27,195 nt of DNA from Candidatus Thorarchaeota archaeon MP11T_1 (GTDB lineage: Archaea > Asgardarchaeota > Thorarchaeia > Thorarchaeales > Thorarchaeaceae). The notes beneath the pieces are model-generated. The model was not told where the DNA came from. It was given only the letters and a program-made list of their open reading frames with translations, and did no database searches. The stretch is taken from assembly GCA_002825515.1 (NCBI GenBank), contig PJET01000010.1, positions 1 through 27,195 of the forward strand. The letters are read 5' to 3'. Made by a program: the position numbers and the translations under genes. Positions within the stretch are counted from its first letter, which is position 1. Every line of letters starts with the position of its first letter. Below are positions 8,249 through 16,594 of the stretch, piece by piece.

Positions 8249-11200
8249 TTATCCACATCCACTATAGGGGCAATTAGTACAAATTCCACAAGTCGCACCA
8301 ATTCTACGATACGTTCTTTGACCACAACCCGGACACTTCTCTAAGGGAACAGCATTCTTCTGGTCAACCTCATCCGCAGCTGGCTCATCAATGTAATATC
8401 GCAAAATGCGTGCAATGTTCGTTGGTAACGAGAAAACGTACTGGCCACCAATCTTGTCCAATTGTTCACAAATGAAGGGGATTGGCACCCCATGGCGCAG
8501 ATTCATACTAGTGGTTCGTGCTGTCAGCTCCAGAATCTGAAGGTCTTTTTCTTCCAGACCGAAGTACGGTGCAATGACCAAAACTTCGTAAGGTCTGTGC
8601 GTTTTTGGGAAAAATGAGATGGTAACATAGGCATTCCGAGGCTCTCCATTTCCAAAATCAATACGAATCTTGTGAGTCTCAGAATCTAGAGTTTTTGGCC
8701 GTTTGGGTGCAAGAGTCCGAACTTGCTCGTTGAAAATCGGAGCAAAGATGTCGTACACATCTTGTTTGGTCATCTGAGGGAATTCTACCGTTTCAGCAGC
8801 TTCCCACTCGAAATTACCCAGAGCTTCATCCCTCGCTTTGGCTAATGTCCGTAGCCTCCTAGCGGTTTCATCATACTTAGATTCAAATGCGTCCCATAGC
8901 CTGAAGCCATCTTCATCGAAAACTTCACTATAGTGCCCAATAAGATATCCCTTACATTTCAGTGCTTGTTTTTCTCCGGTAACAAGCACTCCATCACGCG
9001 AACCGTCCACATAAACGGTTACACCCTTCAATCCTTGTTTCCAAGCTTCGAGATACAGATTACCAATTACCTCATTTGGCGTACCAGCTGGTAAATTGAT
9101 AGTTGAACTGATAGAATGGTCAATATGAGATTGTTCAGTAGCCTGAACGCGAACCCGTTTAGTCCAATCAATTTCATCTGAGTTAACAAAGAATTCAGGC
9201 AGCTTAGTATTCTCATCAAGTCCAAACTTGTCCAAATACGCTTTGGCGTTAGATGAGAAGATTTTGTATTCTTGCCAACTGTCGCCATTCGTGTCTACAA
9301 AATCGACTCGTGCTCCCTCATCCTCTGGATTTACCTTTTTACGGCGAGTAAAAGATACTCGGAATACTGGCTCCACTCCAGATGAGACATTGTACAAATC
9401 AAACTCACCGACTTTCGAGATGATAGAGACAGAACCGGTAGGAGCCTGTGTCAGCATAGAGATGTTACGCCGCCCGTGTTTTTTCAGATCCTCTTGAATC
9501 TCTTCTGGTAATGCCTGAATAAATGGATTGTCTTTTTCCGTATCGTAATCGAAAACAGGAAACGGGCCACGTGCTTTAGCTAACTCAATAGAGGCTCCGT
9601 AGATAGTCTCTTTGAATGTCTTGTAGATCTGACCAATCATCTCATTGGCTTCGTCAGAATCATATCGTAAACGAAGCTGAGCTAATGTATCCGCAAGACC
9701 GTGTGTACCCAGACCAGTTCTACGACCCTCAGCGCCAGCCTTGAAAAGTTTTTCCCAGATGGTAACTTCCCAAGCAATATCTTCTTTGGTAGTGCCAGTA
9801 TCTTGAATTGTCTTAATGATTTTTGCTATTAGTTCAAGTTCCAAATCAACTAGATTATCACCCATCTGGGTCATAATCGCAGTATCTGTTTTAAAGGCGT
9901 CCCAATCAAAGTGCGCGTCCTTCTCGAATGCGTTGCGGACATAAGCGGTCAGATTCTGGGTAATCAAACGACAACTATCGCTGGCAGAGAGGATGATCTC
10001 ACTGCAAGGATTGGTAGAAACAGATTCAAATTGCGGATAACAATGCGCTGGTAAAGTGCGTACGGCATTTGTCCACAGAATGAGACCCGGCTCAGCCGAT
10101 TTGGTGGCCGAATCAACAATCACATCCCACACCCTGCGCGCGGATACTTTCATCCGGAACTTTGGTTCTGGTGAATTACAAGGCCACCGCAATTCATATT
10201 CAGTATCTTCACTAACCGCCTTTAGAAACTCATCGCTAAGACGCAGAGAGATATTCGCACCAGTAACCTTTGTGAGGTCATGTTTCATGGTGGCGAATTT
10301 GAGCACATCTGGGTGATGAACATCCATTGTGATCATAAGCGCTCCCCTTCTCCCACTGTTATGTACATAAAAGCCCTCACACCAAAACATATGCTCTTTA
10401 GGAAGTTCTAAATCAAATGTTTCGGCTTCGCCACAATCTGTGATAGACAGCACGGAAGACCTCAACAACACTACATCATCAAGCGGCTCCCCGTCTTTAC
10501 GAAGATGCCGGTATGCCTGCGCAGATACATATTGAGAATTGTCGGGAATGTATGCATACTTAGAATGCGAAACACCCAAGTTCTTTGCTTTGAATGGCGT
10601 AAGGTAGTTATCTGTCTTTGAAACAAAAACCTCGTATATCTTGGCTGCCGGGAATGTACCACCAGCTATACATGCAGCAAGAGCTTCTTGTGCATGTTTG
10701 CCAGTAATAGTTACCGAATACAGGGTTTTCCATCCTTTATTACCTCTATCCTCAGCGTGACGTTTACTTACAATACCATTCGCCATAAGAACAGTTTGGA
10801 TATCTCTGGCAAAGGACAAAGATGTCGTACTGAAAGTATATCCTTTTTTTGATTTTCCGTTCGTGCCATCCGCATCGAAAAACCCTGCTAAAAATGCCAT
10901 TTGAATCTGAGATGATCCTCTCAAAATTCGTATTGGCATTGTTATCTGGTTTGATAGACCTTTCAAAATGCCATTTATTTGAAGCAGATGACAAATTAGC
11001 TTGCTGTTAATATTGACTTTATTGACGGCCCCATCCCCTGGTTTTATTATAGGATCAATACCAAATACATCCCTTATGATTTGACAAACTTTCTCTTGGA
11101 TTTTGGGGTGGGCATGAGCACAAGCAATAGAGATCACTAATGGCTCGTTAAAACGGTCGTATTCTATAGAACCATCTCCGTACATTAGCCCTAGGAAATA

Positions 11201-12142
11201 CGCCAGGTCAATTGTCATTTTCTCTGGCAGCCTGATATTTTTATTTAACCTATTTGAGTTATTATATGCTTTTTTAACGTACTGTGACGGTAAAAAATCA
11301 GAATCGTCGTTACTAAACGGACGCCATGCGCCGGGAATTAGAACAATTGAGTCTCCAACTTCGAAATCGCCCAATCGTTTCTCGATTAATTCGCCATCAT
11401 TCTCCGATAGGAAAAAATGATCTTCCGACGCTCGAATGGAAAACCCTTCAGTCGTTTGTAGGTTGAAAATTCGCCTAGATCCATTCTGCCAAACTTTGGA
11501 AACTGGAACATATCCCACTTTAGTCCAAACAGAATCTGTCTCAGGATCAACCTCTTCGATAGGTTTCAAGCCAGTACGGGTTAACACACGCTCCCCACGG
11601 GCAATACACTGCCCTATTTTCCTAGTGATATCGGAATACAGGTCGGCAAATGACCAAGCTCCAGTAGTGGTACGTGCGGCATTGTTAACCGGCAGACCTT
11701 CTGGTCTAAGGCTGGAAAGATCAAATCCCGCCCCACAGCGTCTCTTGTAAAGCTGGGCTAAGTTGTGAGCAGTCCGAAAGATCCCACTAATGGAATCTTC
11801 CGGTGAGGCTTCTACTACGCAGTTTGAAGCACTCATTGTTTGGTAGGGATTACCTACCGCGGCCATTACTGATCCTTGAGGAACAATTCGACCGAAACGA
11901 TCCATGGCATCAAAATAGATCTGATAGCGCGTTTCAAAATCCAAACCGTATTTTTCACTATCTATGCGTGCAAATTCTCGCGCTAAGCGACGATGCATAT
12001 CACTTGGGTCAGCTTCAATGATTGTGTTATCACGGTCTCGTAGTGCGTACTTATCTAGGTACACGCTAGTTGACATCTCTTCGCCGTGAAAATACGTCAT
12101 CGCCATTGCGCGTGCGCAATCATAACTATATGTGTCTACCAT
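8249..12142 (-). CDS. nrdJ: Class II (adenosylcobalamin-dependent) ribonucleotide reductase with intein
   Basis: It reduces ribonucleotides to deoxyribonucleotides with a B12-generated thiyl radical. Numbering is from the ATG at 12142, preceded by GAGG; an upstream TTG at 12157 lacks such support. Residues 28-44 hold the typical YLDKYALRD start. C108 (SNCVV) and the Cys in SDSC are the expected redox pair, and NPCSE (711-715) holds the thiyl Cys and its Asn/Glu partners. GRRGALMITMDVHHPD is class II-like. A TSCPD-type region precedes a C-terminal Cys cluster (CPGCG, then CGICTNCPYSGCG) that likely relays electrons. Residues 179-595 are an intein, so the mature enzyme is about 880 residues. 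It lies directly downstream of the sigma-factor gene and needs no oxygen or NrdB partner. The need for cobalamin suggests a B12-making or B12-importing host. Confidence 0.93.
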   Translation of the reverse strand: MVDTYSYDCARAMAMTYFHGEEMSTSVYLDKYALRDRDNTIIEADPSDMHRRLAREFARIDSEKYGLDFETRYQIYFDAMDRFGRIVPQGSVMAAVGNPYQTMSASNCVVEASPEDSISGIFRTAHNLAQLYKRRCGAGFDLSSLRPEGLPVNNAARTTTGAWSFADLYSDITRKIGQCIARGERVLTRTGLKPIEEVDPETDSVWTKVGYVPVSKVWQNGSRRIFNLQTTEGFSIRASEDHFFLSENDGELIEKRLGDFEVGDSIVLIPGAWRPFSNDDSDFLPSQYVKKAYNNSNRLNKNIRLPEKMTIDLAYFLGLMYGDGSIEYDRFNEPLVISIACAHAHPKIQEKVCQIIRDVFGIDPIIKPGDGAVNKVNINSKLICHLLQINGILKGLSNQITMPIRILRGSSQIQMAFLAGFFDADGTNGKSKKGYTFSTTSLSFARDIQTVLMANGIVSKRHAEDRGNKGWKTLYSVTITGKHAQEALAACIAGGTFPAAKIYEVFVSKTDNYLTPFKAKNLGVSHSKYAYIPDNSQYVSAQAYRHLRKDGEPLDDVVLLRSSVLSITDCGEAETFDLELPKEHMFWCEGFYVHNSGRRGALMITMDVHHPDVLKFATMKHDLTKVTGANISLRLSDEFLKAVSEDTEYELRWPCNSPEPKFRMKVSARRVWDVIVDSATKSAEPGLILWTNAVRTLPAHCYPQFESVSTNPCSEIILSASDSCRLITQNLTAYVRNAFEKDAHFDWDAFKTDTAIMTQMGDNLVDLELELIAKIIKTIQDTGTTKEDIAWEVTIWEKLFKAGAEGRRTGLGTHGLADTLAQLRLRYDSDEANEMIGQIYKTFKETIYGASIELAKARGPFPVFDYDTEKDNPFIQALPEEIQEDLKKHGRRNISMLTQAPTGSVSIISKVGEFDLYNVSSGVEPVFRVSFTRRKKVNPEDEGARVDFVDTNGDSWQEYKIFSSNAKAYLDKFGLDENTKLPEFFVNSDEIDWTKRVRVQATEQSHIDHSISSTINLPAGTPNEVIGNLYLEAWKQGLKGVTVYVDGSRDGVLVTGEKQALKCKGYLIGHYSEVFDEDGFRLWDAFESKYDETARRLRTLAKARDEALGNFEWEAAETVEFPQMTKQDVYDIFAPIFNEQVRTLAPKRPKTLDSETHKIRIDFGNGEPRNAYVTISFFPKTHRPYEVLVIAPYFGLEEKDLQILELTARTTSMNLRHGVPIPFICEQLDKIGGQYVFSLPTNIARILRYYIDEPAADEVDQKNAVPLEKCPGCGQRTYRRIGATCGICTNCPYSGCG
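10358..11608 (-). mobile_element. LAGLIDADG intein in NrdJ (417 aa)
   Basis: It starts at Cys (codon 11606-11608, CIARGERVLTRTG) and ends with His-Asn (codon 10358-10360), and is followed by Ser as the +1 extein residue. Joining the flanks gives KIGQ/SGRRGALM, an uninterrupted reductase sequence. Splicing block B is RASEDHFFL and the C-terminal block is TFDLELPKEHMFW. Two homing-endonuclease motifs are present (LAYFLGLMYGDGS and LAGFFDADG), with the acidic residues kept, so the nuclease may be active. The insertion lies in the conserved GRRGA loop, the kind of essential site inteins favour. Confidence 0.95.
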
Positions 12143-12153
12143 GTTTAAGATCC

Positions 12154-12807
12154 TCAATAAAGGTCTGAAAGTTCTTGCTTTAATGTTTTCTTGGCCTCAT
12201 TGAGCAGTTTTTGACAATTCACTCTCGTAATATTCAATCTATCACAAATCTTCCCAATACTATGAGAATCACGGTGGTTGCCATCGCTCATCTCATAATG
12301 TAGTTCTATTACCCTACGCTGATCATCAGGAAGTTTATTGACAGCATCTCGAATCAAAGTATCGGTTTCCCCTTTACTTATACTCTCAAGAGCATTGGGT
12401 TCATTGTCCACAATGACGGGAAGTTGTGACACTTTGTACGGGGTGATGTGCTTGGTGTGCTTCAGAGGTATCTTGATAGTGCTGTGCCGGTTGGCCTCTC
12501 GACTGATCTTGGTTTTGATGTATTTATTAGCCCACCAGTAAAAATCGCCTTTTTCAGGTTCGTATGACTGTAACGCCAAGTACAAAGCTAATCGCCCGTC
12601 TTGACGCAAGTCGTCATAGTTAGAGAAACTTTTGTATTTGCGGGTTCGTGCCTCCACAAGGTAATCTAATTCTTTCGCACATTGTGTTTGAATGTGTTCA
12701 AATTCTTTATGTAGTTTTCTGCTTCTTGATTTCGCACACTTTCTACGAAGCATAACAAGTTTATCTAGAAGATTACTAATCCTCTCTGCCTTGGTTTCTT
12801 TTTTCAA
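12154..12807 (-). CDS. Sigma-70-family RNA polymerase sigma factor (phage type)
   Basis: It would direct host RNA polymerase to phage promoters. The 217 residues contain region 2 at about 64-112 (YDDLRQDGRLALYLALQSYE, then FYWWANKYIKTKISREANRH), matching the core-binding and -10 recognition helices. Region 4 is at about 156-212 (LPDDQRRVIELHYEM, then an SIGKICDRLNITR helix-turn-helix). There is no region 1 or 3, as in small phage sigma factors. Start is TTG at 12807 with a near-perfect AAGGAGA six bases upstream. It overlaps the nrdJ leader and follows the zinc-ribbon gene. A role in late transcription, possibly including the separately transcribed tail fibre gene, is inference. Confidence 0.88.
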   Translation of the reverse strand: MKKETKAERISNLLDKLVMLRRKCAKSRSRKLHKEFEHIQTQCAKELDYLVEARTRKYKSFSNYDDLRQDGRLALYLALQSYEPEKGDFYWWANKYIKTKISREANRHSTIKIPLKHTKHITPYKVSQLPVIVDNEPNALESISKGETDTLIRDAVNKLPDDQRRVIELHYEMSDGNHRDSHSIGKICDRLNITRVNCQKLLNEAKKTLKQELSDLY

Positions 12808-12824
12808 AACTCTCCTTTTTAGGG

Positions 12825-13085
12825 TTATTTGATTCCGTATATGTTGGCAGCTAGGTTCTCGTCTTTCTTTGCCTGGCGCGCGATGTCTTTTCCTTCTTTC
12901 CAGAGCTTTTCTACAAGTTCCCGACCTTCCAGTTCTACTTTAACCCCAGCGGGCAGGGAAATGAGTCGTTTAACTTGACCCTCAGTCTTACATTCAGGAC
13001 ATATTGTTGGAACAGGATCGTTTATACTGTAAAACTCTTCCCATTCATGTCCACAAGAATTACATTTGTGTTCGTAAGTTGGCAT
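12825..13085 (-). CDS. FmdB-type zinc-ribbon protein (86 aa)
   Basis: Two CxxC pairs (C8/C11 in HKCNSCGHEWEEF and C29/C32 in ICPECKTEG) form a zinc ribbon of the FmdB/Zn_ribbon_8 kind, starting with the usual MPTYEHKC. The C-terminal 40 residues are a charged helix (ELVEKLWKEGKDIARQAKK). The family is small, widespread in bacteria and phages, and often annotated as a putative regulator without proven function. GGAG lies five bases before the ATG. It sits directly upstream of the sigma-factor gene, so a link to transcription is possible but unproven. Confidence 0.85.
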   Translation of the reverse strand: MPTYEHKCNSCGHEWEEFYSINDPVPTICPECKTEGQVKRLISLPAGVKVELEGRELVEKLWKEGKDIARQAKKDENLAANIYGIK

Positions 13086-13086
13086 G

Positions 13087-13263
13087 TTAACTCCGTTCGA
13101 CCAAATCCCTTCCCATGACCTCTAATTGGACATCACGGCTCCAGTTTTCTCGAACCCTTTGTTTAAAGTCCTCATCAACAACTTTGAAAACCAAATATAG
13201 ATCACCAGTATTTGGATCTATCTCCATTCTAATAGCTCTGGCTACTGTATCGTAGGTTTTCAT
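13087..13263 (-). CDS. Small hypothetical phage protein (58 aa)
   Basis: A short frame begins with an ATG that overlaps the helicase stop (ATGA) and ends at TAA just before the zinc-ribbon ATG, so it fills the gap exactly. The sequence is compact (MKTYDTVARAIRMEIDPNTG, then DLYLVFKVVDEDFKQRVRENW), with beta strands followed by a charged helix. It has the look of short conserved phage proteins next to replication genes, but I cannot name a function. A purine-rich GAGAGAAGAA stretch precedes it. Confidence 0.75.
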   Translation of the reverse strand: MKTYDTVARAIRMEIDPNTGDLYLVFKVVDEDFKQRVRENWSRDVQLEVMGRDLVERS

Positions 13264-14726
13264 TTAGCTTCTTCTCTCTCTTTGTTTTTCTTTTCCTGAA
13301 CACCCTTGATGATATCAGGGACTTGAGCTGTTACATCTCCGGGTAGTTCACTGCGATCAAATGGAACATCTATCAAAGATGCATTTGCAAAGTTCTTAAC
13401 GAGGTTTCCTTGAGCTAAAGGTCCTTTTCGATTCTTTACGCCATGAATCTTTAGGTCTGGAAACATTTTTTCATTTGGTCTGGTTTCGATTTGAATACCT
13501 AAGTTAACATTGTGCATAATCAAGCTGGAACGCCCCCACCTATGAACACCAACTCTGCGGTTCTCTTCTGACTTTGCTCCTGTCGCACTTCGCTTAAGAT
13601 CAGTCAGTTGGGCCGCTGTAATAACAATACAATCGTAAGCTCTAGCAAACTCGTGAAGGGATGCTGCAATGGCACCCATCTTCAACCAGTCTTGCTCCTT
13701 GGCAAGTGCCTTGCAATGCATCAAACCCATGTAGTCAACCACGACTATTTCTGGGTGATACCTGAGCAAAGCATCGTGATACCGTAGCTCCACCTCCTCA
13801 ATGGTTAGATTTCGAGGAACGTCTACTATGTCAAAGTAGTAGCCGTTTGCCTGGTATTTCTTCATGAAATCGTAGGCTCTTTTAACAGACCTCTCCTCGT
13901 CGGGCCTTAAGCACGATTTCGACAGTGAACGCTGTGAGACGTTTGCCAGACTTGCCAGAAACCTAGTGAAACAATCGTGATATGGCATTTCCAGCGAGAA
14001 ATACAGAACATTGTATCCACGCTCAAAATCTGAGGGATTGGTATTGATGGTATTGCCCTGGAGCCAAATCTGCTTAGCCATGTTACTGAGTAACATCGAT
14101 TTGCCAGCTGCGGTCTCACCGCCTATCATAATCAGCTCACCAGGAGAAAACCCTCCTGTGATAGCATCAATCATGCTAAAACCAGTCTCGATCTCAGGAA
14201 CGTCATCCGGATTCTGTTTCCTGGACTCGTATGCTTCAGCGAACTCATCAACATAATCCGCCACTGGTTTTTGCGTATGCGTGCGCTCCAGATCTAACGA
14301 TACTACACGATTGATCTCCAGAGATAGCTTGTTGAAATATTCCTCTGGGTTCTCTGGATTGTCCGGGTCCTCAGATGCAGCTGTTTCCCGGATAATCTCT
14401 ACAGCTCGCGCCTGGTATCTCTTCTTTAGCTCCCCCAAATCGTAGGAGAACTCATTGATATCGTACTCTAGATTATCAAGCTCATCCCAACCCTCATTGA
14501 TAAGACTAAGGAGATGTGGATTCTGCTTGTGACGGTCTAAGAGAGTGCGCCGCGTGGGCGGAGAGCGGAAATGCTTAGTATAATCTAGTACTAGCTTAGC
14601 AAAACGCCCTACATCTTCATCAAAGAGAGTGTGGTCGTACCGGTACGCAAAGGTTAGGGCATTGACCTTATTATCGACAATTCCCTTGAGGATTCTGAGA
14701 TCAAGTTCTTCATACATACCACTCAT
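13260..14726 (-). CDS. dnaB: DnaB-like replicative DNA helicase
   Basis: This is a hexameric RecA-fold helicase expected to unwind the phage replication fork. At 488 residues it matches the DnaB size. An N-terminal domain (1-150) is followed by the ATPase core: Walker A GGETAAGKS (202-210), the SLEMP segment (244-248), Walker B IVVVD (327-331), and a downstream AAQLT element. A C-terminal Lys/Glu-rich tail of about 20 residues may be disordered. Start is ATG 14726 with AAAGGAG upstream, overlapping the loader stop (ATGA). The loader gene immediately before it supports the assignment. The exact subfamily (DnaB versus T4 gp41-like) cannot be settled by eye. Confidence 0.92.
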   Translation of the reverse strand: MSGMYEELDLRILKGIVDNKVNALTFAYRYDHTLFDEDVGRFAKLVLDYTKHFRSPPTRRTLLDRHKQNPHLLSLINEGWDELDNLEYDINEFSYDLGELKKRYQARAVEIIRETAASEDPDNPENPEEYFNKLSLEINRVVSLDLERTHTQKPVADYVDEFAEAYESRKQNPDDVPEIETGFSMIDAITGGFSPGELIMIGGETAAGKSMLLSNMAKQIWLQGNTINTNPSDFERGYNVLYFSLEMPYHDCFTRFLASLANVSQRSLSKSCLRPDEERSVKRAYDFMKKYQANGYYFDIVDVPRNLTIEEVELRYHDALLRYHPEIVVVDYMGLMHCKALAKEQDWLKMGAIAASLHEFARAYDCIVITAAQLTDLKRSATGAKSEENRRVGVHRWGRSSLIMHNVNLGIQIETRPNEKMFPDLKIHGVKNRKGPLAQGNLVKNFANASLIDVPFDRSELPGDVTAQVPDIIKGVQEKKNKEREEAK

Positions 14727-15445
14727 AGCTCTCCTTTCTTAATCTTCTCACGGGCGTCCTGACCACCTACTACTGGAATGAACTTTACCACCTTCATTAG
14801 ACTCTCAATACTGGCTCTCAAAGGACCCGAGAAGCTTTCTTCCACTTTGGAGCTATTGGTACAAAAATACAAAGGCATCCGATTCTGAATTCTCGTACGC
14901 ATAATAGGCTCTAAGATACGGCCAAACAAATCAGCTGCATTCTCCGAGCCCATAAAGCGGGTATCCAGCTCATCGATTACCAAAAAATCCACATCAAGAA
15001 GAATCTCTCGCGCTTCATGTTTCTGATTAGCCGGACTATTCAGCATGATATGCACAATATCAGCTAAATTAACATATTGCGCGCTGTACTTCCCAGTCTC
15101 AAGCACACGCTTTAGGATACAAGCGCAAGTGAGCGTTTTTCCCACTCCATGCTTTCCGCCCAGCATGGCTCGCTTACCTTGATCAAAGGAATCTTTGACA
15201 TCGCCAACAACCTCGTCATAGTATTTCTTGAGGTTAGCTGGCCCCTCCCAATCTGTCATCTCTCGCCACCAGTAGTCTACTGGGATGTTTGCGAAATAGT
15301 ACAGTGAGAAAACCTCCGTTAGAATAGCACCTTCTTTAGTAAGAATGCCATTCTCGGAGGCAAATTTAGCTACATCTTCAAGAGCGTCGTCGAGTTTTCT
15401 TCTTGGGATGTTGAGGAATGGGTTTGGTGAGGTTTGGGGTTCCAA
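14723..15445 (-). CDS. dnaC: DnaC-like helicase loader (AAA+ ATPase)
   Basis: It loads the adjacent helicase onto DNA. The 240-residue protein has Walker A GGKHGVGKT (96-104), Walker B FLVIDELD (154-161) and a sensor-1 Asn in FCTNSS (195-199). The fold and length fit the DnaC/IstB-like loader family. The start is a TTG at 15445 supported by AGAGGTG six bases upstream. It overlaps the upstream gene by 68 bases. The next gene is the DnaB-like helicase with an ATGA junction, which makes the pair functionally convincing. An IstB-type transposition role is unlikely because no transposase lies nearby. Confidence 0.88.
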   Translation of the reverse strand: MEPQTSPNPFLNIPRRKLDDALEDVAKFASENGILTKEGAILTEVFSLYYFANIPVDYWWREMTDWEGPANLKKYYDEVVGDVKDSFDQGKRAMLGGKHGVGKTLTCACILKRVLETGKYSAQYVNLADIVHIMLNSPANQKHEAREILLDVDFLVIDELDTRFMGSENAADLFGRILEPIMRTRIQNRMPLYFCTNSSKVEESFSGPLRASIESLMKVVKFIPVVGGQDAREKIKKGEL

Positions 15446-15815
15446 ATAGCACCTCTGGTGGTGGTACGGGTTTGATTTGATGTCTACGAAAATGTTCTAT
15501 TGCGCGTTTCCGTTCTTCGTGTGCCTTGAGTTTATGTAGATCCGCGAGATTCATCGCTCGCAAATCCTCTCGGCGATAGTAACGATCAGGTTCTGGTTCG
15601 ACATCAACAAACACGTCCTCTTCGGTGCTCGACTCTTTTTCCCGTACTGAGATTCTAATTGCAACAATATTCTTATACGGGTCTTGTATGATCGTATAGG
15701 ACTTATCAATCAGCTCAAGTACCAACTGACCCTGGGTGTATTCTATTACCTTGCCAGCCTCAATTATCCCATTGGTACAAACCACTTTGATGTAAGAACC
15801 AAGTTCAATATTCAT
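15378..15815 (-). CDS. Hypothetical protein with putative Sm-like N-terminal domain (145 aa)
   Basis: Residues 1-56 (GSYIKVVCTNGIIEAGKVIE, then QLVLELIDKSYTII and NIVAIRI) have the alternation and spacing of a five-stranded Sm/LSM-like barrel. This is inference from pattern only. The rest is acidic, then basic, and ends in Pro/Lys/Arg runs (HPKKKTRRRS), probably disordered. The ATG at 15815 has GAGGG four bases upstream and forms a TAATG junction with the previous gene. It lies between an HTH protein and the helicase loader, so a nucleic-acid role is plausible. Confidence 0.7.
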   Translation of the reverse strand: MNIELGSYIKVVCTNGIIEAGKVIEYTQGQLVLELIDKSYTIIQDPYKNIVAIRISVREKESSTEEDVFVDVEPEPDRYYRREDLRAMNLADLHKLKAHEERKRAIEHFRRHQIKPVPPPEVLFGTPNLTKPIPQHPKKKTRRRS

Positions 15816-16594
15816 TATCCCTCAAGCGAACTTAGGACATCTTCATCAAATCCCATCTCCTTCAATTTGATAAAGAGGTGAGAATAGATGTCTAGTTCCT
15901 CATTTTCTGGATCATCCTCCAGAGCGACCTTCGCAAAAGCTAAATCACCGTATGTTCTAATATCCAACTCTAGGCCAATTGCCACATTTTGTATTTCGGG
16001 CGGTAACTCAGTTGCGCGACTGATTCTTGCCCTTTTTCGCAACTCAGCTTTGAAGTTGAGAATAAAACCGCTAACAAAGAAATATGCTATACTTGTTAGC
16101 TCGACCTTGCCAGGGATGATCTTAGTATCGAAAATCCAATCAACGTACTCTTTGAGAATGTGAGGGTTTTCTGTACCCAGCATCAACATTGTCCTGCGTA
16201 CACAGTAAATCTCTTTACATTTTGTAGGAGGACCACTATAAGAAAGAGGATATTCCATCCCTGCATGATCCTTCCAGCGTTTCAGGATGTGCCCAAGAAT
16301 CTGTTCTTGTTTCCAATCTGAAAGGGGAATATCAGCATAGCTATCTAGGCGCTGCTTGAATCTACGCCAGTATGCATTAGGATCTCCGTCATCCTTGATA
16401 CCACTTGGTTTTGATTGTAATCTAGAGAGATCTAACCCAAGTGTCTTGATCTGCTTTAGAACAGTCGGACGGCTAGTCACCCCTAGATGCTTGAGAACAT
16501 CTGATATCGAATGAGACTTTTTGACAGCCTCAACTAGCTGTTCATCTGTCCATTTCCTTTTCCTGCCTCGGGCCATTTTACGTCGAACTCCCAT
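15815..16594 (-). CDS. Helix-turn-helix protein of unknown role (259 aa)
   Basis: Residues about 12-55 (KWTDEQLVEAVKKSHSISDV, then LKHLGVTSRPTVLKQIKTLG) form a helix-turn-helix like those found beside phage replication and homing genes. The remaining 200 residues are helical and unassigned, with a GPPTKCKEIYCVRRTMLML segment near 125-145. Two ATG starts are possible (16594 or 16576) and neither has an ideal Shine-Dalgarno, so the first six residues are uncertain. The gene overlaps the end of the SF2 helicase by 61 bases. It lies in the replication block; a replication accessory or regulatory role is inference. Confidence 0.7.
   Translation of the reverse strand: MGVRRKMARGRKRKWTDEQLVEAVKKSHSISDVLKHLGVTSRPTVLKQIKTLGLDLSRLQSKPSGIKDDGDPNAYWRRFKQRLDSYADIPLSDWKQEQILGHILKRWKDHAGMEYPLSYSGPPTKCKEIYCVRRTMLMLGTENPHILKEYVDWIFDTKIIPGKVELTSIAYFFVSGFILNFKAELRKRARISRATELPPEIQNVAIGLELDIRTYGDLAFAKVALEDDPENEELDIYSHLFIKLKEMGFDEDVLSSLEG

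Noticed and set aside
10358..11608. Group I or II intron in nrdJ
   Set aside because: The insert is a continuous in-frame protein with intein splicing residues at both ends.
12142..12157. TTG at 12157 as the nrdJ start
   Set aside because: The ATG at 12142 has GAGG at the right distance; the TTG overlaps the sigma-factor stop and lacks a ribosome site.
14723..15445. IstB-type transposition ATPase
   Set aside because: No transposase or IS ends; it is paired with a DnaB-like helicase, which fits a helicase loader.
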